Shown here piece by piece: positions 48,485 to 55,702 of a DNA stretch of 64,000 bases (positions within the stretch are counted from its first letter, which is position 1; the number at the start of each line of letters is the position of its first letter). Both the position numbers and the translations under genes were made by a program. The notes beneath the pieces are model-generated. The model ran no database searches. It saw nothing but the letters and a program-made list of their open reading frames with translations, and had not been told where the DNA came from. The DNA is from Pseudacidovorax sp. GTDB taxonomy: Bacteria > Pseudomonadota > Gammaproteobacteria > Burkholderiales > Burkholderiaceae_C. The stretch covers positions 62,001-126,000 of the forward strand of contig NZ_JAGOPN010000017.1 in NCBI RefSeq assembly GCF_017991995.1. Reading direction: 5' to 3'.

Positions 48485-49720
48485 ATGGCTTCCCGACGAC
48501 TTCCGACCCCGTCTTCCGTTCCATCCACATCGGCCGAGCCATCGGCCAGCACGCCAGCCGAGGCGGCCAGTGACGGCCGGACGGTCCGCGCTCTGGTGCT
48601 TCAGGGCGGCGGCGCACTCGGCGCCTACCAGGCCGGCGTGTATGAAGGCCTGTCCAGCGAGCACCACGCACTCGACTGGGTGGCGGGCGTCTCCATCGGC
48701 GCCATCAATGCGGCGCTGATCGCGGGCAACCCGCCCGAGCGGCGTGTCGAGCGGCTGCGCGAGTTCTGGCAGCTGGTCTCGTCGGCGCCGGGCCAGCAAC
48801 TGCCCATCTGGGCGGGCGAACGTCGGCTGCTCGCCCAGTTCAGCGCCAATGCGGCCGTGGCGATGGGCATCCTGGGCTTCTTCTCGCCGCGCGTCGATCC
48901 GACGCTGCTGCTGGGCGGCGCGGCACCCGTGCTGAGCTACTACGACACGTCCGCGCTCAAGTCCACGCTGGAGCGGCTGGTGGACTTCGACCGCCTCAAC
49001 GACGACGGCATCCGCGTGTCGGTCGGTGCCGTCAACGTGCGCAACGGCAACTCGGTGTACTTCGACAACCACCGCGTGCGCATCGGGCCGGAACACATCA
49101 TGGCCAGCGGCGCGTTGCCGCCGGGCTTTCCGCCGGTGCACATCGACGGCGAGGACTACTGGGACGGCGGCATCGTCTCCAACACGCCGCTGCAGTACGT
49201 GCTGGACGAGCACGAGCGCAACCGCCGCCTGCTCGTGCTGCAGGTGGATCTGTTCAGCGCCGTCGGCCCGATGCCCACCACGCTGGCCGAGGTGACAGCC
49301 CGGCAGAAGGACATCCAGTACTCCAGCCGCACCCGGCTCAACACCGATGTGCTGGGTGCCAACGTCAACCTGCAGCAGGCGCTGGCCGGACTGCTGGAGC
49401 GCCTGCCGCCCCAGATGCTGGAAGAGCCGGGACTGCGCGCGTTGTGCCAGCACCTGCGCAGCGCGCCCATCGACATCGTCCACCTCATCCATCGGCCCGC
49501 CGAATGGGAGCAGGACGCCAAGGACTACGAGTTCTCCCGCCTGGCGATAGATGCGCACTGGGCCGATGGCCTTCGCGACATGCGCCACTCGCTCGCGCAT
49601 CCGGAATGGCTGCAGCGGCAGGTGCAGGGCGGCGGCGTCACCACCTACGACCTGGCCAGGCCCGACCATGCGCGTGTTCGCCGGCCCGGCACCGGGGTGG
49701 ACACGGCGCCTTCCGCCTGA
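48485..49720 (+). CDS. Patatin-like phospholipase
   Basis: A 411-residue patatin-like serine lipase. After a Ser/Pro-rich N-terminus, the oxyanion motif LQGGGALGAYQAG lies near residue 39, the nucleophile in AGVSIGAIN (GxSxG) near 60, and the dyad Asp in YWDGGIVSNTPL near 225. The C-terminal half (ARQKDIQYSSRTRLN, PAEWEQDAKDYEFSR) is like the bacterial RssA/YchK-related group with DUF3734. No signal peptide is seen, so it is probably cytoplasmic. The ATG at 48485 fits; codons before it are not conserved in look. It stands alone between operons. Confidence 0.88.
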   Translation: MASRRLPTPSSVPSTSAEPSASTPAEAASDGRTVRALVLQGGGALGAYQAGVYEGLSSEHHALDWVAGVSIGAINAALIAGNPPERRVERLREFWQLVSSAPGQQLPIWAGERRLLAQFSANAAVAMGILGFFSPRVDPTLLLGGAAPVLSYYDTSALKSTLERLVDFDRLNDDGIRVSVGAVNVRNGNSVYFDNHRVRIGPEHIMASGALPPGFPPVHIDGEDYWDGGIVSNTPLQYVLDEHERNRRLLVLQVDLFSAVGPMPTTLAEVTARQKDIQYSSRTRLNTDVLGANVNLQQALAGLLERLPPQMLEEPGLRALCQHLRSAPIDIVHLIHRPAEWEQDAKDYEFSRLAIDAHWADGLRDMRHSLAHPEWLQRQVQGGGVTTYDLARPDHARVRRPGTGVDTAPSA

Positions 49721-49782
49721 GGCCGCCGACATGCCGCCGTCCCCCGTTGGCCCCGCCGCATCGCAGTGATAAGGTCGCGCGC

Positions 49783-50280
49783 ATGCCTGTTACCTCGCAT
49801 CCCCTTTCCCGTCGACTCCTGGGCCTGGGCCTGATGGCCGCCGTGCTGGCCGGCTGTACCTCTGTGCCGCTGGACGTGCCGACACCGGCGCCCCGGCCCC
49901 AGCCGCCGCGCGAACCGCAACTGGCCGCCTTCAGCACGCGCATGGACGGCCGCAACCAGGTGCCGCCCGTGGCCAGCATGGGCACCGGTACGCTCGATGC
50001 CGTGCTCGACAAGAGCACCGGACTGCTGCGCTGGCGTCTGGCCTACAGCAACCTCAGCGGCCCGGTCACTGCCGCACATTTCCACGGGCCGGCGCTGATC
50101 GGCATGAATGCGCCGCCGGTCATCACCATCGACGCGTCGCCCAACCGCGCCCCCGAGGGCCGGGCCAACCTCACGCCCTCGCAGCAGGCCGAGCTGCTGG
50201 CCGGCCGCTGGTACGTGAACCTGCACACGGCCCGCTATCCCGACGGCGAGCTGCGCGGCCAGCTCATCGAGCGCCGCTGA
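49783..50280 (+). CDS. CHRD-domain lipoprotein
   Basis: A 165-residue lipoprotein: a signal with lipobox near Cys26 (MAAVLAGCTS), a Pro-rich linker, then a CHRD domain (MDGRNQVPPVASMGTGTLD, then SGPVTAAHFHGPALIG and ending DGELRGQLIERR). CHRD domains occur in secreted proteins; their role in bacteria is not established. AAGG (49771-49774) is the probable ribosome site. The qseB-like gene begins 9 bases after the stop, so the lipoprotein and the two-component system are likely one transcript. Confidence 0.85.
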   Translation: MPVTSHPLSRRLLGLGLMAAVLAGCTSVPLDVPTPAPRPQPPREPQLAAFSTRMDGRNQVPPVASMGTGTLDAVLDKSTGLLRWRLAYSNLSGPVTAAHFHGPALIGMNAPPVITIDASPNRAPEGRANLTPSQQAELLAGRWYVNLHTARYPDGELRGQLIERR

Positions 50281-50289
50281 GCCTGCGCC

Positions 50290-50949
50290 ATGCGACTGCT
50301 CCTGCTGGAGGACGACCTCATGATCGGCGAGGCCGTGCTCGACCTGCTGCGCGCCGAGCATTACGCCGTCGACTGGGTCAAGGACGGCGAGGCCGCCGAG
50401 TCGGCCCTGCGCACGCAGGACTACGACCTGGTGCTGCTGGACCTGGGCGTGCCGCGCCGTGACGGGCTGGAGGTGCTGCGCGGCCTGCGGGCCCGCAAGC
50501 AGCGCATGCCGGTGCTCATCACCACCGCGCGCGACGCCGTGCAGCAGCGCGTCGAGGGCCTGGACGCCGGCGCCGACGACTACGTGCTCAAGCCCTACGA
50601 CCTGGACGAGCTGCTGGCACGCATCCGTGCGTTGCTGCGCCGCGCCGCGGGTCGGGCCGAGCCGGTGTACGAGCACAAGGGCGTGAGCCTGAACCCTGCC
50701 ACGCACGAGGCGATGGTCGACGGCAAGCCGATGGTGCTGTCGGCCCGCGAATGGGCGGTGCTGGAGGCGCTGATCGCCCGGCCAGGGCTGATCCTTTCGC
50801 GCCCTCAACTGGAGGAAAAGCTCTATAGCTGGAAGGACGAGATCAGCAGCAATGCGGTCGAGGTCTACATCCATGGCCTGCGCAAGAAGCTGGGCGCGGA
50901 CCTGATCCGCAACGTGCGGGGCGTGGGCTACATGGTCCCGAAGGAATGA
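50290..50949 (+). CDS. qseB: OmpR-family response regulator (QseB/PmrA-like)
   Basis: A 219-residue response regulator. The receiver domain has the acidic pair Glu7-Asp8-Asp9, phospho-acceptor Asp51 (LVLLDLGVPRRDG) and Lys in VLKPYD. The winged helix at residues 125-219 carries LSAREWAVLEALI and VYIHGLRKKLG with RGVGYMV. It overlaps the kinase gene (ATGA at 50946). Similarity is greatest to QseB/PmrA/TctD types. The signal is unknown. Confidence 0.88.
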   Translation: MRLLLLEDDLMIGEAVLDLLRAEHYAVDWVKDGEAAESALRTQDYDLVLLDLGVPRRDGLEVLRGLRARKQRMPVLITTARDAVQQRVEGLDAGADDYVLKPYDLDELLARIRALLRRAAGRAEPVYEHKGVSLNPATHEAMVDGKPMVLSAREWAVLEALIARPGLILSRPQLEEKLYSWKDEISSNAVEVYIHGLRKKLGADLIRNVRGVGYMVPKE

Positions 50950-52271
50950 ATCGCCCGCGGCTGATGCGCTCGCTGCGGGCCCGGTTGCTGGCCTTCCTGC
51001 TGGCGGCCATCGTGCTGGCCGGTGGCATCCAGGCCGCCGTGACCTATCGCACCGTGCTGCGCGAGGCCGATGCCATCTTCGACTACCACATGCAGCAGAT
51101 GGCGCTGTCGCTGCGCTCCGGCCTGCCACCCAGCGCGGCCGTGAGTGGTCTCGGTCCCTCGGAGCAGAACTTCGACTTCGTCGTGCAGGTGTGGACGCAG
51201 GACGGCCAGCGCATCTTCGAATCCGCCGACGAGGCGCTGCTGCCGCAGCTGGCTGTGCTGGGCTTCGCCGAGGTGAATGCGCGGGGCACCACCTACCGCG
51301 TGCTGTCGATGCAGACGCGCGGCCTGGTCATCCAGGTGGCGCAGGACATGGCGGCGCGGCGGCAGATGGCCGGCAGCCTGGCGCTGCGCACCGTCGCCCC
51401 CGTGGCGCTGATGGCGCCGCTGCTGATGCTGGTCGTGTGGTGGGTGGTGAGTGGCTCGCTGGCGCCGGTCTCGCGGGTACGCAGCCAGGTGGCCTCGCGG
51501 CAGCCCGACGATCTCTCGCCCGTGGGCGAGGAAGGTCTGCCCGAGGAAGTGCGGCCGCTGGTGGCCGAACTCAATCTGCTCTTCGAGCGGGTGCGCCGGG
51601 CCTTCGACGCGCAGAAGCATTTCGTGGCCGATGCGGCGCACGAGCTGCGCTCGCCACTCGCGGCCCTCAAGCTGCAGGTGCAGCTGCTGCGCCGCGCCAG
51701 CGATCCGGCGGCGCATGAGCAGGCCGTGCAGCGCCTGGCCGCCGGCATCGACCGGGCGACGCGGCTGGTCGAGCAGTTGCTGACCCTGGCGCGCAACGAG
51801 GCGCACGCCGCGGCGGGCGGCGAGACCGTGCCGGTAGACCTGGCGGCACTGGCCCGCGAGGCCATTGCGGATGCCGTGCCCGGCGCCGAATCCCGACGCA
51901 TCGACCTTGGGTTGGCGCGCGCCGACGCCGTCAGCGTGGCAGGCCATGTGGATGCGCTGCGCATCCTGCTGCGCAACCTGGTGGACAACGCCGTCAAGTA
52001 CACGCCTGAAGGCGGGCGCGTCGATCTGACGGTGCAGCAAGAGGGCGGCGGCGTGGTGCTGGTGGTCGAGGACTCGGGGCCCGGCCTGGCCGAGTCGGAC
52101 CGCGAGCGGGTGTGGGACCGCTTCTACCGGGCGCCTGACGCGGGCGCTTCAGGCAGCGGCCTCGGCCTGGCCATCGTGCGCTCGGTGGCGCAGCTGCATG
52201 GCGCGGAACTGGCGCTGGACCGCTCGGCCGCGCTGGGTGGGCTGCGGGTGCGGGTGCGCTTTCGCGGCTGA
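50946..52271 (+). CDS. qseC: Sensor histidine kinase (QseC-like)
   Basis: A 441-residue inner-membrane kinase. Transmembrane helices are near residues 12-32 (LLAFLLAAIVLAGGIQAAV) and 140-170 (VALMAPLLMLVVWWVVSG), enclosing a periplasmic sensor of about 105 residues. The H box is FVADAAHELRSPLAAL, the N box NLVDNAVKYTPEGG, and the G boxes EDSGPGLAE and GSGLGLAIVRSV. It overlaps the response regulator by 4 bases. The sensor has N-terminal DUF-like similarity to QseC/TctE. It converges with the fetB remnant. Confidence 0.88.
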   Translation: MNRPRLMRSLRARLLAFLLAAIVLAGGIQAAVTYRTVLREADAIFDYHMQQMALSLRSGLPPSAAVSGLGPSEQNFDFVVQVWTQDGQRIFESADEALLPQLAVLGFAEVNARGTTYRVLSMQTRGLVIQVAQDMAARRQMAGSLALRTVAPVALMAPLLMLVVWWVVSGSLAPVSRVRSQVASRQPDDLSPVGEEGLPEEVRPLVAELNLLFERVRRAFDAQKHFVADAAHELRSPLAALKLQVQLLRRASDPAAHEQAVQRLAAGIDRATRLVEQLLTLARNEAHAAAGGETVPVDLAALAREAIADAVPGAESRRIDLGLARADAVSVAGHVDALRILLRNLVDNAVKYTPEGGRVDLTVQQEGGGVVLVVEDSGPGLAESDRERVWDRFYRAPDAGASGSGLGLAIVRSVAQLHGAELALDRSAALGGLRVRVRFRG

Positions 52272-52328
52272 TCAGGAGCGCCACGGCGCAGGCGCGCCTG
52301 GCAAGGCGGACCGGCCGACACGGAGAAC

Positions 52329-52721
52329 TCAGCCTTTTCCGGCCGGCACTGATCGTGTGGGCTTGGCTGGACTGAGTCGGTCGATGCGCAGCCGTTGCCG
52401 GTCGTCCGAGATCATTCGGGCTGCCATGAGGACAGCGCCCACGCAGGCCAGTCCACCCGCTCCCGTGAGCAGCAGCAGAAGAACGATCTGGTACTTCGCC
52501 GCGTCGATGGGATCCATCCCAGCAAGCAGCTGCCCGGTCATGATGCCAGGCAGGGTGATGATGCCGGCGGCAGACATCTGGTTGATGATCGGAATGATCC
52601 CGCGTCGGATGGACGTGCGGACCAACGCTTGCAGTGCCGTCTTCATGGGCAGGCCGAGCGCCAGCTGGGCCTCGACGCCCGGCCGGTGCAGGGCAATGCC
52701 GTCGAAGAAGGTGTCCAGTCG
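52329..52721 (-). pseudogene. fetB: fetB remnant: C-terminal half of a FetB-type permease
   Basis: The minus-strand frame from 52721 encodes about 130 residues matching only the second half of FetB/UPF0014 exporters: RLDTFFDGIALHRPGVEAQL, LVRTSIRRGIIPIINQM, GIITLPGIMTGQLLAGMDP and AAKYQIVLLLLL. FetB is normally about 260 residues with six or seven helices; here the first half is absent. Just upstream the same frame contains only out-of-phase fetA DNA (an open stretch to 52808 that looks like a start but is not homologous). The remnant therefore lies directly at a deletion junction near 52715-52722. Confidence 0.8.
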
Positions 52722-53344
52722 CCATCGACCACAAGCGAGCGCGCTGCCACCCGGCGTGCCTGTTCGTCCGAGTGTGTCACCCAGAGGATCGCCAGCCCCT
52801 GCCCGCATTGCCGGCGCAGCAGGTCCTCATAGGCCTGTGTCGACTCGGCGTCCAGTGCGGCCGTGGGCTCGTCCAGCAGCAGCACGGCAGGTTCACGGGC
52901 CAGTGATCGCAGGAGAGCCAATCGCTGCCTTTCGCCGGTGGACAAGCGGAGAACCTCGGCGTCGAGCGACGTCTGCGGCAGACCCAGTGCCTCAACCATC
53001 TGCACAATGCGCAAGCGCTGAGCAGCGTCGAAATGGTCACCCACCGTGGGCGCCCACCAGGCAGGCTCCGCCGACTGGTAGATGACCCGACGGCGCCACT
53101 GCGGGCCGCTGAACTGCTCGCGCGGCTGGCCGTCCAGCTCGACCGTGCCTCCGCTGGGGGGATCGAGGTCGGCGATCAGACGCAGCAGGACTGATTTGCC
53201 GGAGCCGGAGCGCCCTCTTATCGCGACACATTCGCCGCGGTCGAGCTGGAGCGCGTGCGGGCCGGAGCGGGGCGATTGAAGATGTCGGACCACTAGCCGG
53301 GGTGGGATTGGCTGCATTCGCTGCGCGCTCGCTTCAATATGCAT
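52643..53344 (-). CDS. fetA: FetA-type ABC ATPase, C-terminus replaced by a frameshift fusion
   Basis: ABC ATPase like FetA, partner of FetB in iron/heavy-metal export or oxidative stress resistance. All motifs are present: Walker A GRSGSGKSVLLRL, Q-loop VIYQSAEP, signature LSTGERQRLALLRSL, Walker B AVLLLDEPTAALD and H-loop LWVTHSDE. After VVDGDW (about 52715) the frame runs into fetB DNA out of phase and ends with 23 unrelated residues. So the ATPase may fold but its membrane partner is broken. Starts at ATG 53344 or 53317 are possible; neither has a clear ribosome site. Confidence 0.8.
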   Translation of the reverse strand: MHIEASAQRMQPIPPRLVVRHLQSPRSGPHALQLDRGECVAIRGRSGSGKSVLLRLIADLDPPSGGTVELDGQPREQFSGPQWRRRVIYQSAEPAWWAPTVGDHFDAAQRLRIVQMVEALGLPQTSLDAEVLRLSTGERQRLALLRSLAREPAVLLLDEPTAALDAESTQAYEDLLRRQCGQGLAILWVTHSDEQARRVAARSLVVDGDWTPSSTALPCTGRASRPSWRSACP

Positions 53345-53459
53345 GACATGGTAGGGCGGCGCGGGCCAAGACCCCCAAGGCGTCGGTGCCAGGCTGTGGA
53401 GGGGCGGGGTGCTGCGGGTGGGGCTCCTTGCCAAGGCGGTGCCAAGTGGTTCCGGCATC

Positions 53460-53465
53460 TACAAT
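53460..53465 (+). promoter_or_regulatory. Candidate -10 for the structured RNA
   Basis: TACAAT (5/6) at 53460-53465, about 25 bases before the first stem of the predicted RNA. A TTGCCA at 53428-53433 is too far away (26 bases) to be its -35. Confidence 0.35.
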
Positions 53466-53471
53466 TCGGGC

Positions 53472-53640
53472 CCTATGGGCCGTGGCCTGGAAGGGCTCGA
53501 TCCGCAAGAGTCGGTGTGGCCTTCGGCCAAAGCCAGGGACGCAGCCTGCACCTCCCAGACTCGACGGTGGCCCCGCAACACCCCTGCGTGCCCGGCCTGA
53601 CGTGCCAGTGGTGGCAGGCCAACAGCCCTTCATCCTGCAA
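53472..53640 (+). ncRNA. Candidate structured RNA upstream of rimO
   Basis: This lies in a gene-free stretch of 430 bases between fetA and rimO. By eye the plus strand folds well. GAAGGGCT (53490-53497) pairs with AGCCCTTC (53624-53631) as an outer stem. A 12-pair stem with two single bulges joins 53532-53544 to 53584-53596. TGGCC/GGCCA (53517-53529) makes a small tight hairpin. A possible pseudoknot is GAGTC (53508) with GACTC (53558). A length of about 170 nt and overall architecture recall 6S RNA, but I cannot match its consensus, and the strand is inferred from the -10. The remaining bases on either side show nothing clear. Confidence 0.35.
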
Positions 53641-53774
53641 CGTCAGCGATTCGTTCGCCGCAGCCCGTGCTCCGCGGCCCAGCGGGTCGCGTAGGCCGCA
53701 TGCCGCTGCGTGCCCATTCCTCTGGTTGGGCGCGGGTCCGACAACACGCGCGTAGCTACATATCAGTCCTGCCA

Positions 53775-55163
53775 ATGAACACCCCAACGATCACCGACGA
53801 GCCGAAGCGCGCACCCAGTATCGGTATGGTCTCCCTCGGTTGCCCGAAGGCCCTGACCGATTCCGAGCTGATCCTCACCCAGCTCAGCGCCGAGGGCTAC
53901 CAGACCTCCAAGACCTTCCAGGGCGCTGACCTGGTGATCGTCAATACCTGCGGCTTCATTGACGACGCGGTCAAGGAAAGCCTGGACACCATCGGCGAGG
54001 CGCTGGCTGAGAACGGCCGCGTGATCGTCACCGGGTGCCTGGGCGCCAAGACGGGCGGCAGCGGCGGCAACATGGTGCGCGAACTGCATCCCTCGGTGCT
54101 GGCCGTCACGGGCCCGCATGCCACGCAGGAGGTGATGGACGCCGTCCACGCCAACCTGCCCAAGCCGCACGATCCATTCATCGATCTGGTGCCGCCGGCG
54201 GGCATCAAGCTCACGCCGCGCCACTACGCTTACCTGAAGATCAGCGAGGGCTGCAACCACCGTTGCACCTTCTGCATCATCCCCTCGATGCGCGGCGACC
54301 TCGTCTCAAGGCCCATCGGCGACGTGTTGAAGGAAGCCAAGGCCCTGTTCGAGGGCGGCGTGAAGGAACTGCTGGTGATCAGCCAGGACACTTCGGCGTA
54401 CGGCGTGGACATCAAGTACCGCACTGGTTTCTGGGATGGCAAGCCGGTGCGCACGCGCATGCTCGACCTGGTCGCTGCGCTGGGTGACATCGCCGAGCCG
54501 TACGGCGCCTGGGTGCGGCTGCACTACGTGTACCCCTATCCGAGCGTCGACGAGGTCGTGCCGCTGATGGCCCAAGGCCGTGTGCTGCCTTACCTGGATG
54601 TGCCGCTGCAGCACAGCCATCCCGACGTGCTACGGCGCATGAAGCGTCCGGCCAGCGGCGAGAAAAACCTGGAGCGCATTGCGCGCTGGCGCGAGATGTG
54701 CCCGGAGTTAGTCATCCGCAGCACCTTCATCGCCGGCTTTCCTGGCGAGACGGAAGAGGAGTTCGAGCACCTGCTGGACTTCGTGCGCGCCGCGGGCATC
54801 GACCGTGCTGGCTGCTTCGCCTACAGCCCCGTGGAAGGCGCCACGGCCAATGAGCTGCCCGGCATGCTGCCCGAAGCCGAGCGCGAGGCGCGCCGCGCGC
54901 GCTTCATGGAAGTGGCCGAGGCCGTGTCGGCCCAACGCCTGCAGCGCCGCGTCGGCGCCACCATGCAAGTGCTGGTCGACTCGGCGCCCGGCCTGGGCCG
55001 CAAGGGCGGGGTAGGCCGCAGCTATGCCGATGCGCCCGAGATCGACGGCGTGGTGCGGCTGCTGCCGCCGGAGAAGATCAGCAAGACGATGAAGGTGGGC
55101 GAGTTCACCAAGGCGCGCATCGTGGCGGCCGAAGGGCACGACCTGGTGGCGCTTCCCATCTGA
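53775..55163 (+). CDS. rimO: Ribosomal protein S12 methylthiotransferase RimO
   Basis: RimO, a radical-SAM methylthiotransferase that modifies the conserved Asp of ribosomal protein S12. It has 462 residues: the N-terminal UPF0004 domain with Cys in [22 protein letters not shown] and GCLGAK, the SAM cluster CxxxCxxC at Cys160, Cys164 and Cys167 ([12 protein letters not shown]), and the C-terminal TRAM domain (about 390-462). ATG 53775 is right for the family but lacks a good ribosome site. A bidirectional terminator follows. Confidence 0.95.
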   Translation: MNTPTITDEPKRAPSIGMVSLGCPKALTDSELILTQLSAEGYQTSKTFQGADLVIVNTCGFIDDAVKESLDTIGEALAENGRVIVTGCLGAKTGGSGGNMVRELHPSVLAVTGPHATQEVMDAVHANLPKPHDPFIDLVPPAGIKLTPRHYAYLKISEGCNHRCTFCIIPSMRGDLVSRPIGDVLKEAKALFEGGVKELLVISQDTSAYGVDIKYRTGFWDGKPVRTRMLDLVAALGDIAEPYGAWVRLHYVYPYPSVDEVVPLMAQGRVLPYLDVPLQHSHPDVLRRMKRPASGEKNLERIARWREMCPELVIRSTFIAGFPGETEEEFEHLLDFVRAAGIDRAGCFAYSPVEGATANELPGMLPEAEREARRARFMEVAEAVSAQRLQRRVGATMQVLVDSAPGLGRKGGVGRSYADAPEIDGVVRLLPPEKISKTMKVGEFTKARIVAAEGHDLVALPI

Positions 55164-55220
55164 GGCCGCAGCAGGACCGGGAGGCGCAGCCTCCTTGTCC
55201 TCTACCCGGCGCGCCAAAAC

Positions 55221-55248
55221 AAAAAGGCCACCCGGAGGTGGCCTTTTT
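55221..55248. terminator. Bidirectional terminator between rimO and tRNA-Leu
   Basis: AAAAAGGCCACC (55221-55232) pairs with GGTGGCCTTTTT (55237-55248) with loop CGGA. Both strands end in a run of U, so it ends rimO on the plus strand and the first tRNA-Leu on the minus strand. Confidence 0.85.
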
Positions 55249-55257
55249 GCTGTGTCT

Positions 55258-55342
<85 letters not shown>

Positions 55343-55510
55343 TCAATATTCATCGCTTTCGCGAAGAACATATCCGTTTCAGGAAAGCCTGTGATCATAT
55401 CAGCGATCAGATGTGTTGTGCAACTGACTGCCAAAAAATCTTTGCTGATCCATTCCGACTGGTGTCGCGCGGGGAGGCTGGACGTCTGCGGAGCAGCAAT
55501 GGCTCTCATA

Positions 55511-55543
55511 AATAAGAAAGCCGCCGGGGTTGCCGGCGGCTTT
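55511..55543 (-). terminator. Terminator of tRNA-Leu copy 2
   Basis: AAAGCCGCCGG (55517-55527) pairs with CCGGCGGCTTT (55533-55543), an 11-base perfect stem. On the minus strand it is followed by CTTATT. It stops transcripts of tRNA copy 2 before copy 1. Confidence 0.75.
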
Positions 55544-55547
55544 GTGT

Positions 55548-55632
<85 letters not shown>

Positions 55633-55640
55633 CAATTTCT

Positions 55641-55667
55641 GTCGTACCCTAGAGGGGTTAACGTCAA
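55641..55667 (-). promoter_or_regulatory. Candidate promoter of tRNA-Leu copy 2
   Basis: On the minus strand, TTGACG (55667-55662) and TACGAC (55646-55641) are 15 bases apart, placing the start about 2-3 bases before the tRNA. The short spacer is suboptimal. The corresponding sequence is absent upstream of copy 1. Confidence 0.4.
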
Positions 55668-55691
55668 AAATTTGTGTGCGTTTCAGGAAAG

Positions 55692-55697
55692 AAGGAG
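55692..55697 (+). promoter_or_regulatory. Strong Shine-Dalgarno pointing to a non-standard rnr start
   Basis: AAGGAG at 55692-55697 is the only good ribosome site before the conserved rnr protein. Five bases later, in frame, is ATC (55703). There is no ATG, GTG or TTG at the right distance. Confidence 0.6.
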
Positions 55698-55702
55698 ATC
55701 AT

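Noticed and set aside
52722-52808. Apparent N-terminus of the fetB remnant
   Set aside because: These 29 codons are fetA DNA read in another frame and match no FetB protein. The homologous part begins at 52721.
53386-53694. Overlapping open frames in the gap before rimO
   Set aside because: All three plus-strand frames are short, overlapping and low in codon bias, with no ribosome site. The stretch is better read as non-coding.
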